Origin: Halobacterium zhouii
GTDB lineage: Archaea; Halobacteriota; Halobacteria; Halobacteriales; Halobacteriaceae
Length of the DNA stretch: 64,000 nucleotides
Assembly (NCBI RefSeq): GCF_021249405.1
Contig: NZ_CP089593.1
Coordinates: 124,001 to 188,000, forward strand
Direction: 5' to 3'
Position numbers and translations under genes: made by a program
Notes under the pieces: generated by a model
The model's database searches: none
The model's input: only the letters and a program-made list of their open reading frames with translations
Told to the model about the DNA's origin: nothing
Part shown: positions 26,358-33,383 of the stretch, piece after piece
How positions within the stretch are numbered: position 1 is the stretch's first letter
Layout: every line of letters starts with the position of its first letter

Positions 26358-28340
26358 ATGGGACAGACGCTTACGGAGAAAATCCTCGACGATCACCTCG
26401 TTGAGGGCGACCTCGTTCCCGGTGAGGAAATCGGGATCGAGATCGACCAGACGCTCTCTCAGGACACCACTGGGACGATGGTCTGGCTGCAGTTCGAGGC
26501 CCTGGACATGGACGAAGTTCAGACCGAACTCGCAGCGCAGTACTGTGACCACCAGACCTACCAGTTCGACTTCAAGAACACCGACGACCACCGCTTCCTG
26601 CGCTCTGCTGCCGGCACGTACGGCGCGTACTTCTCCCGACCGGGCAACGGCATCTGCCACAACGTCCACAAGGAGAACTTCGCCGCGCCGGGCAAGACGC
26701 TGCTCGGCTCGGACAGCCACACGCCGACGCCGGGCGGCCTCGGCCAGCTCGCAATCGGCGCCGGCGGCATCGACATCGCGGTCGCCATGGGCGGCGGCGC
26801 GTACCACGTCGAGATGCCGGAGGTCGTCAACGTGCGCCTCGAGGGTGAACTTCCCGAGTGGGCCACCGCGAAGGACGTCATCCTCGAGATGCTCCGTCGC
26901 CTCTCCGTGAAAGGCGGCGTCGGCAAAGTGCTCGAGTACACGGGCCCGGGCGCGGAATCGCTCTCGGTTCCCGAGCGAACCACCATCACGAACATGGGCA
27001 CGGAGCTCGGCGCCACGTCCTCGATCTTCCCGACCGACGAGAAGACCAAGGACTGGCTCTCCCGCTTCGACCGCGAGGACGAGTACGTCGACCTCCAGCC
27101 CGACGAGGACGCCGAGTACGCCGACGAGATCGTCGTCGACCTCTCGGACCTCGAACCGCTCATCTCCACGCCGTCGATGCCCGACAACGTCGTGCCCGTC
27201 CGCGAAGTCGCCGGGCAGGAAGTCGAGCAGGTTATCGTCGGCTCCTGTACGAACGGCGCCTACGAGGACGTGCTGCCGGCCGCGAAGATGCTCGAGGGCC
27301 GCCAGATCGCGCGCCACGCCGAGATGATCGTCGCGCCCGGTTCGAAGCAGGCCTCCGAGATGCTCGCCCGCGAAGGCTGGACGGCCGAGATGATGGCCGC
27401 CGGCGTCAACTTCTCCGAGGCGACCTGCGGTGCGTGTATCGGCATCGGTCACGTGCCCGCTTCGGACTCGGTGAGCCTCCGCACGTTCAACCGCAACTTC
27501 GAGGGCCGTTCGGGCATCGAGGACGACTCCGTCTACCTCTGCTCGCCGGAGGTCGCGGCGGCGTCCGCCATCAAGGGCGAGATCGTCGACCCGCGAGACC
27601 TCGCCGACGAACTCGGCGACCTCGAGGCCCCCGGCTTCGAGATGGGGACGTCGTACACCGCCGGCTACGGTGCCGGCGACGCCGACATCATCACGCCCGA
27701 GGAGTCCATCGACGACGACCTCATCAAGGGCCCGAACATCAGTTCCGTGCCCGTCAAGGAACAGCTCGAGTCCAACATCTCCGGTGAAGCCCTCCTGAAG
27801 ATGGAGGACAACATCACCACCGACCACATCATCCCGGCGACCTCGGACATCCTGAAGTACCGCTCGAACATCGAGCGCCTCTCCGAGTTCACGCTCAGCC
27901 GCGTCGACGACACGTTCGCGGAGCGCGCGAAGGAGGCCGACAGCGGCTTCCTCGTCGCCGGCGAGAACTACGGTCAGGGTTCCTCCCGCGAGCACGCGGC
28001 GATGTGCCCGATGCACCTCGGTATCGAGGGCGTCCTCGCCCAGAGTTTCGCCCGCATCCACAAGGCGAACCTGTTCAACTTCGGCATCATCCCGCTGAAC
28101 ATCGACGAGGACACCTACGACCGCATCGAGCAGGGCGACGACGTCGAGATCGTCGACGACGTCAACGAGGCCGTCGAGTCCGGCCAGGAGGAGTTCACGG
28201 TGCGCGTGAACGACGACTGGGAGGCGACCGCGACCCTCGACGCCTCCGAGCGCGAGCGCCGCATCCTCGCCGCCGGTGGCAAGCTGTCGCTCACGAAGCA
28301 GCAACACAGCGACAGCGGCGCCGCACCCGCCGACGACTGA
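26358..28340 (+). CDS. acn: aconitate hydratase
   Basis: The 660-residue enzyme converts citrate to isocitrate in the TCA cycle. The [4Fe-4S] cluster ligands are in VGSCTNGAYED and EATCGACIGIGH. The substrate-binding GSDSHTPTPGGLGQLAIGAGG and the swivel-domain GENYGQGSSREHAAM are also present. It is the short archaeal aconitase-like type rather than the 900-residue AcnA. The ATG at 26358 (MGQTLTEKIL) fits both the family N terminus and the TATA box; the longer ORF start at 26295 lies upstream of the promoter. Monocistronic. Confidence 0.93.
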   Translation: MGQTLTEKILDDHLVEGDLVPGEEIGIEIDQTLSQDTTGTMVWLQFEALDMDEVQTELAAQYCDHQTYQFDFKNTDDHRFLRSAAGTYGAYFSRPGNGICHNVHKENFAAPGKTLLGSDSHTPTPGGLGQLAIGAGGIDIAVAMGGGAYHVEMPEVVNVRLEGELPEWATAKDVILEMLRRLSVKGGVGKVLEYTGPGAESLSVPERTTITNMGTELGATSSIFPTDEKTKDWLSRFDREDEYVDLQPDEDAEYADEIVVDLSDLEPLISTPSMPDNVVPVREVAGQEVEQVIVGSCTNGAYEDVLPAAKMLEGRQIARHAEMIVAPGSKQASEMLAREGWTAEMMAAGVNFSEATCGACIGIGHVPASDSVSLRTFNRNFEGRSGIEDDSVYLCSPEVAAASAIKGEIVDPRDLADELGDLEAPGFEMGTSYTAGYGAGDADIITPEESIDDDLIKGPNISSVPVKEQLESNISGEALLKMEDNITTDHIIPATSDILKYRSNIERLSEFTLSRVDDTFAERAKEADSGFLVAGENYGQGSSREHAAMCPMHLGIEGVLAQSFARIHKANLFNFGIIPLNIDEDTYDRIEQGDDVEIVDDVNEAVESGQEEFTVRVNDDWEATATLDASERERRILAAGGKLSLTKQQHSDSGAAPADD

Positions 28341-28449
28341 CGACCCGACGCCGAGCGGTGGCGAACGCCCCGCTCACAACGCCCAATTTTATTTCGGCGA
28401 AACGACGACGCATCCACAGCTTTATCCGGCGTACCGAGCAGCCTCCGGT

Positions 28450-28611
28450 ATGGCGAACGTCACACGCGTTCCCGCAACCGTCGCGGCCGGCATCGGCGCG
28501 CTTTGCCTGCTGGCCGCGCCCGCGAACGCGAACGCGGTCGCGGGACTGATCGCGCTCGCCCTCGCGGTGGCGGCGTTCACGACGGCGGGCGCGCTCTGGC
28601 AACTCTGCTGA
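28450..28611 (+). CDS. 53-residue two-helix membrane protein
   Basis: MANVTRVPATVAAGIGALCLLA leads into two Ala-rich hydrophobic helices ending WQLC. Size and layout match the protein at 23664-23825, though sequence similarity is low. A TTTTATTT stretch (about 28387-28394) and a TTTAT (about 28421-28425), the latter 24-28 bp before the ATG, could be its TATA. No function is recognisable. Confidence 0.5.
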   Translation: MANVTRVPATVAAGIGALCLLAAPANANAVAGLIALALAVAAFTTAGALWQLC

Positions 28612-28653
28612 GCGGCCGTAGTTCCTTTACCCGACGTCGTCCTACCTCCAGCC

Positions 28654-29295
28654 GTGACGCCCGTCGAGCACGCCCGCGGCGACACGTCCATCCGGGCGGT
28701 GACGCGCGCCGACCTGCTGGACGTCCTCCACATCGAGAAGTCGGTGTTCCCACAGCCGTGGCCGTACTCGGCGTTCGAACGCTACGTCGACGCGCCGGGA
28801 TTCCTCGTGAGTGTCACCGACGCGGACGACGCTCTGGACTCTCCGGACGAAACCCTGGACTCCTCCGACGGATTGCAGCGTCGGCCCGCCGCCGACGCGG
28901 CCGACCACGCGACGACGGGAAACGGTGACTCGGGCGGCGGACTGGCCGCCGCACTCGACAGCGTGACCGGGGACGGCGAAACGATAACCGGCTACGTCGT
29001 CGCGACGGAGCGCTCGGACGACGGTGGACCGGTCGGCCACGTCAAGAACATCGCGGTGCATCCGGACTGCCAGCACGAGGGCGTCGGGTCGGCGCTCCTC
29101 GCGCGGGCCCTCTCCGTGCTCTCGAACCGCGATGTACGCGGCGTGAAACTCGAGGTTCGCCGGGGGAACGACCCCGCTATCGGCCTCTACCGGTCGTTCG
29201 GGTTCGAGCACCATCGGACGATTCCGGAGTACTACGCGGACGGCGAGGACGCGCTACTGTTTGTCCTGGACTTCGCGGACCGTGACGCGTTTTAA
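28654..29295 (+). CDS. rimI: GNAT N-acetyltransferase, RimI-like
   Basis: The 213-residue protein has the RimI pattern: RAVTRADLLDVLHIEKSVFPQPWPYSAFERY at the N terminus, the acetyl-CoA loop HPDCQHEGVGSALLARAL, then VKLEVRRGNDPAIGLYRSFGF. It likely acetylates protein N termini or ribosomal proteins. About 60 residues (approximately 62-118), rich in Asp, Ser, Gly and Ala, are inserted between the first helices and the central strand, which is unusual for the family. The GTG start at 28654 is the first good codon. The 3' end is 22 bp before the DUF5810 gene. Confidence 0.8.
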   Translation: MTPVEHARGDTSIRAVTRADLLDVLHIEKSVFPQPWPYSAFERYVDAPGFLVSVTDADDALDSPDETLDSSDGLQRRPAADAADHATTGNGDSGGGLAAALDSVTGDGETITGYVVATERSDDGGPVGHVKNIAVHPDCQHEGVGSALLARALSVLSNRDVRGVKLEVRRGNDPAIGLYRSFGFEHHRTIPEYYADGEDALLFVLDFADRDAF

Positions 29296-29317
29296 CGAGC
29301 GCCGCGTTGGCCCGGAC

Positions 29318-29722
29318 ATGGGCTACGAGTGTCCGGTGTGTGGCACCGAGGAAGCCGACGGTGAACACCTCGCGAACCACCTCGCGTTCACCGCGCTCAC
29401 CCGGGGCGGCGACCACGAGGCGTGGCTCGACGAGCGCGTGCCGGACTGGGCCGACCGCGACCCCGACGGACTCGCGAACGAGGTCACGGGGTACGCCACC
29501 GAGACCGACGCGGAACCGAGCACGGAGTCACACGACCACGACGTACCGGCCGTCGAACGCCCGGAGAACGCCGACCTCTCCGGGAACGCCGCCGAGATTC
29601 TCGCGGAAGCCGAGGCGATGACGCGACAGATGCACGAGGGCGAGGACGCCGACGAGGAGAACGCTGGCGGCGAGAACGCTACCGACGACACCGGAACTGG
29701 CGCGGACTCCGAAAACGAGTAG
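29318..29722 (+). CDS. DUF5810 zinc-finger-like protein
   Basis: The 134-residue acidic protein starts MGYECPVCGTEEADGEHLANHLAFTALTRG, a C2H2-like zinc site (CPVC...H...H). A conserved HEAWLDERVPDW segment and a helical ENADLSGNAAEILAEAEAMTRQM region follow; the tail is Asp/Glu/Asn-rich and disordered. This matches the haloarchaeal DUF5810 family of unknown function. It is followed 24 bp later by a DUF5809 gene, its usual partner in related genomes as far as I recall. The start is set by MGYECPVC. Confidence 0.65.
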   Translation: MGYECPVCGTEEADGEHLANHLAFTALTRGGDHEAWLDERVPDWADRDPDGLANEVTGYATETDAEPSTESHDHDVPAVERPENADLSGNAAEILAEAEAMTRQMHEGEDADEENAGGENATDDTGTGADSENE

Positions 29723-29746
29723 GGCGTGGCGAGCACTGGATGGGGC

Positions 29747-30169
29747 ATGACGGAGACACGTGGACTGCTGTCGCCGGAGACGGGGGCCGAGGCGCGCGAG
29801 CAGTACGACGCCGCCGGACCCGCCGCCCAGACGGTCACGCGAGAGATCGCTCGCGCGATGGAGTTCGAGAAAGCGGAGTACGACGACCGCGTCACCAGCG
29901 ACGTCGTCGAGACCGCCCGCGACGCCCTGTTCGCGTCCTTGCTCCGCGTCGAACTCGGCTCCTTCGAGGAGTTCGACGCCGCCAAATCCGAGCATCCCGA
30001 CGCCGACGTCATCCAGGAAGGGACCGAGGACGTCGACCGCGTCGCGTGGCACCACGCGCCCGCGGCGAACGCCATCGTCGCGACCACGTTCCAGGAGAAA
30101 CCCGACGCCGCGGTGGCGACGCTCCGCCGCATCGCCTTCGGGCGCGTGTACCGTGACGTTCTGGAGTAG
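29747..30169 (+). CDS. DUF5809 family protein
   Basis: The 140-residue soluble protein begins MTETRGLLSPETGAEAREQY and contains VTREIARAMEFEKAEYDDRVTSDVVETARDALF and WHHAPAANAIVATTFQEK in pieces. It is a haloarchaeal family without assigned function. It is co-directional with DUF5810, 24 bp downstream, suggesting an operon. Element A begins about 70 bp after its stop. Confidence 0.6.
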   Translation: MTETRGLLSPETGAEAREQYDAAGPAAQTVTREIARAMEFEKAEYDDRVTSDVVETARDALFASLLRVELGSFEEFDAAKSEHPDADVIQEGTEDVDRVAWHHAPAANAIVATTFQEKPDAAVATLRRIAFGRVYRDVLE

Positions 30170-30238
30170 TTGCGTCTAGGGTTTGGTTTGGGACTTCGTG
30201 GAACGGTCCAGCTGGCGAAAACGGAACTAGCTTCTTCG

Positions 30239-30589
30239 ACACCCAGAAAGCCCCGCCTGGCGTAAACTGGGCCATTCCTGTGACCACCCAGAAAGCCCCG
30301 GGGCGCTCGCTGCCTGCGACTCGCTGCGCGCCTTGACCTTCGGTCTGCGGTGCTTACGTCGTCTCGGCTAGCGAGCGCCCCGCCCCTTTCAGCCCCACCA
30401 TACCGGCTGGCCAACCGGTATCGGGTGGGACTGAAAGGGGCGGCTATCTCGACGAACCTGGACGACGTAAGCACTGCAGCGAACAAAGTGAGCGAAGCGC
30501 GCAACGAGTCCCGGGAGTCGAGACAGCCGGGGCTTTCTGGGTGTCCGCAGAAGCAGTTCAGTTTCCTCCAGTCGGGGCTTTCTGGGTGG
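30239..30589. repeat. element A: two-armed nested inverted-repeat element
   Basis: Outer motif ACCCAGAAAGCCCCG occurs twice rightward (30241, 30286) and twice inverted (CGGGGCTTTCTGGGT at 30528, 30573), 45 bp apart on each side. Inside are a left arm with stem GGGGCGCTCGCT/AGCGAGCGCCCC (30300-30311/30370-30381) and a right arm with stem GGCTATCTCGAC/GTCGAGACAGCC (30442-30453/30517-30528). A central hairpin of 62 bp with arms CGCCCCTTTCAGCCCCACC (30381-30399) and GGTGGGACTGAAAGGGGCG (30424-30442), capped by TACCGG...CCGGTA, lies between. Both arms keep GACTCGYTGCGC and TGCTTACGTCGTC. No ORF. See element B. Confidence 0.8.
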
Positions 30590-30718
30590 CCATAGAGGAG
30601 AATCAGTTCGCGATAGCCACAGATCTCTGGCTGGCCTCAACAACCGACGAGTCGCTAACTCCCCACGCAGTTTCACACCCGGGAAACGCCTTTCACGGGC
30701 GACTGCCTCCGTCCGGGT

Positions 30719-31771
30719 GTGCAGTTCACCGTGCCGCCCGCCCTCGAACCCGGCGATCAGGTCGCGGTCATCGCGCCCGCGTCCGGCCTCGCAGCGGCGT
30801 ACCCCGAGGTGTACGAACTCGGCCTCGAGCGACTCCGCGAGGTGTTCGACCTCGACCCCGTGGAGTACCCGACGGCGACGGCCGACGACGAATACCTCCG
30901 TGAGCACCCCGAGGAGCGCGCTCGCGACGTGATGGATGCGTTCCGCGACCCGGACATTCAGGGCGTGATAGCGACCATCGGCGGGAACGACCAGATCCGC
31001 ATCCTCGAGCACGTCGACCCGGACGTGCTCGCCGAGCACCCGACGCGGTTCTACGGGCAGAGCGACAACACGAACCTCGCGGCGATGCTGTGGCGCGAGG
31101 GAGTCGTCTCCTACTACGGCGGCGCGCTACTCACGGACCTCGCGACGTACGGCGGCATCCCCGAGTACGCCGAGCGCTACCTCCGGCGCGCGTTCTTCGA
31201 GGAGTCACATGGCGCCCTCTCCCCCGCCGACGAGGTCACCGACAAGGACGTCGACTGGGGCGGGTTCCCCGATGTCGAGGCGGACCCCGAGTACGAACCG
31301 TCGCCGGGGTGGACGTTCCGCGGCGGCGACGCGCCCGCGACGGGGCGGACGTGGGGTGGCTGTCTCGAGGTGATCGACCTCCTGCTCGCGAGCGACCGCT
31401 GCGTACCCAGCGTCGAAGCAGGAGACGAGGACCTCGTGCTCTGCCTCGAGACCTCCGAGGAACTCCCGGGCGCCGGCGCGGTCGAACGCACGGTCACGGC
31501 GCTCGGCGAACGCGGCCTGCTCGAGCGCGCGAGCGCGGTGTTGGTGGGTCGCGCGAAGGCCCGGAGCCACGTCGTCGACCGCCCGCCCGAGGAACGCGCC
31601 GCGTACCGCGACCGGCAGCGGGACGCCGTCGAGCGTGTCGCCGCGCGCTACGACCCCGACCTCCCGCTGGTCTTCGACCTCGAGTTCGGCCACACGATTC
31701 CGACGGCCGCAGTTCCGCTCGGCGCTCGGGTCACCGTCGACCCCCGCGAGGAGACCATCGTCTTCGAGTGA
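30719..31771 (+). CDS. S66-family serine peptidase (LD-carboxypeptidase/MccF-like)
   Basis: The 350-residue protein has the S66 fold: GDQVAVIAPASG (12-23), IGGNDQIRILEHVD (87-100), nucleophile Ser115 in YGQSDNTN, then CLETSEE (about 243-249) supplying Glu and LEFGHTIP (about 324-331) supplying His. In bacteria S66 enzymes trim peptidoglycan tetrapeptides or inactivate microcin C. Haloarchaea have no peptidoglycan, so a peptide or nucleotide-peptide substrate, or MccF-like immunity, is more likely. The GTG start at 30719 gives MQFTVPPALEPGD, the family N terminus. Confidence 0.8.
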   Translation: MQFTVPPALEPGDQVAVIAPASGLAAAYPEVYELGLERLREVFDLDPVEYPTATADDEYLREHPEERARDVMDAFRDPDIQGVIATIGGNDQIRILEHVDPDVLAEHPTRFYGQSDNTNLAAMLWREGVVSYYGGALLTDLATYGGIPEYAERYLRRAFFEESHGALSPADEVTDKDVDWGGFPDVEADPEYEPSPGWTFRGGDAPATGRTWGGCLEVIDLLLASDRCVPSVEAGDEDLVLCLETSEELPGAGAVERTVTALGERGLLERASAVLVGRAKARSHVVDRPPEERAAYRDRQRDAVERVAARYDPDLPLVFDLEFGHTIPTAAVPLGARVTVDPREETIVFE

Positions 31772-31895
31772 CCACGCGACGGCAACACCGCTGTCGCCTC
31801 ACCGGTCAGCCGCGCCGAGCGCGCGTACATCGAGTGACAGGCGCCGCCCGCCGCGTTCGGGCAGGGCTTAGTGCCCTCCCGTTCAACCGGCGAGC

Positions 31896-32498
31896 ATGAG
31901 CGACCGTGACCCACTCCACGACTGGCCGGTGCTGGATTCCGAGACGGAGTACGACACTGGCTGGTACGCTGGCGGGTTCGACCGCGTCGAACAGCCCGAC
32001 GGCTCGGCGAAGGAGTACTACTGGGCTGACCTCCCGCCGGCCGTCGTCGTGGTGGCCGAGGACGACGGCGACGTGGTGTTCGTCGACCAGTACCGACCAG
32101 TCGTCCGCGAGCAGTGTCTGGAACTGGTGGCCGGGATCGTCGAAGAGTCCGATGGCGGTGGCGAGGACGCCGACACCGGTGACGAGACGGCTCCCGAATT
32201 GGGGCGTGAATCATACGTCGCGGCGGCGCGCCGCGAACTCCGGGAGGAGGCCGGCTTCGAGGCGGGCGAACTCCACCTGCTCCAGGAGTTCTGGGTGGCG
32301 ACCGGCGTGCTCCGGCACCGGCGCGGCATCGTGTTCGCCACCGACCTCACAGAGACCGACCGCGACCTCGACGACAACGAGTTCCTCTCCGTGGAGCGGA
32401 TTCCTGCCGAGGACGCACTCGACGTCGCCCGCGAACCGCCGGCGAACGACGCCACCATCGAGGGACTGTTGCTCGCGAAAGCCGACGGCTTCCTCTGA
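31896..32498 (+). CDS. Nudix hydrolase (ADP-ribose-pyrophosphatase-like)
   Basis: The 200-residue protein has the ELVAGIVEE (about 76-84) start of the Nudix box and its end in ESYVAAARRELREEAGFEAG (105-124) with the metal-binding REL-EE. Between the two halves lies an acidic insertion of roughly 18 residues (SDGGGEDADTGDETAPEL), an unusual break in a normally continuous 23-residue motif. It likely hydrolyses ADP-ribose or a related nucleoside diphosphate. It is a single gene, 124 bp after the S66 gene and 96 bp before the rhodanese gene. Confidence 0.78.
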   Translation: MSDRDPLHDWPVLDSETEYDTGWYAGGFDRVEQPDGSAKEYYWADLPPAVVVVAEDDGDVVFVDQYRPVVREQCLELVAGIVEESDGGGEDADTGDETAPELGRESYVAAARRELREEAGFEAGELHLLQEFWVATGVLRHRRGIVFATDLTETDRDLDDNEFLSVERIPAEDALDVAREPPANDATIEGLLLAKADGFL

Positions 32499-32594
32499 CC
32501 GTAACGTGACTCGACGGAGCCTCTGGCAGTGGCGAGGCAATGATGCACTGTCGCGACCACAAGCCGTAACCGCCGCGGTGCCCTCCGCTCACGC

Positions 32595-32978
32595 ATGGAC
32601 GGCGAAGTTTCCGTCGAGGACCTTCCACCGCTGCTCGAGGCGGACGGCGTGCGCGTCGTGGACATCCGCACCCGCGAAGCATTCACGCGCGGCCACATCC
32701 CCGGCAGCGAGAACATCCCGTTCGCCGAACTCCCGCGCTCCGTCGACCGACTCGAGGGCGCCGAGCGCGTCGTCACGGTCTGCCCGCACGGCCACTCGAG
32801 CGTGCAGGCCGCGCGCCTCGTCGCGTCCTACGAGGGGCTCGCCGACGGCGCGCGCGTCGAGAGTCTCACAGAGGGACTGAGCGGCTGGGACGGCGAACTG
32901 GTTGCAGCGACAGACGGTGAGCAGGCAGACAGCGAGCGCGCGGACGACGAGGGACCGGAGACCGACGCACCGTTCTGA
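32595..32978 (+). CDS. rhodanese-like sulfurtransferase
   Basis: The 127-residue single-domain protein has VRVVDIRTREAFTRGHIPGSENIPF (19-43) and the active loop CPHGHSS with Cys63, which would carry a persulfide. The last 25 residues are acidic and probably disordered. Such proteins pass sulfur for thiolation or detoxify cyanide. The active loop begins CPHG rather than the commoner C(R/K)xGxR. Confidence 0.8.
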   Translation: MDGEVSVEDLPPLLEADGVRVVDIRTREAFTRGHIPGSENIPFAELPRSVDRLEGAERVVTVCPHGHSSVQAARLVASYEGLADGARVESLTEGLSGWDGELVAATDGEQADSERADDEGPETDAPF

Positions 32979-33062
32979 GTCTCCGTTCCGACCGCTGGGG
33001 CGCCGTCGCTACCCTGCCGTCACGCGTCGAGAGAGAAGCGGGTCGTGACCGTCAGTCGGGTG

Positions 33063-33380
<318 letters not shown>

Positions 33381-33383
33381 CTA

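Noticed and set aside
26148..28307. 719-codon minus-strand ORF opposite aconitase
   Set aside because: A typical high-GC shadow with Arg/Val/Asp bias and no family similarity; the plus strand encodes a complete aconitase.
30239..30589. CRISPR-like array (motif repeated at 45-bp spacing)
   Set aside because: Only two repeats per side, the repeat is 15 bp, the intervals align with one another instead of being unique spacers, and no cas gene is nearby.
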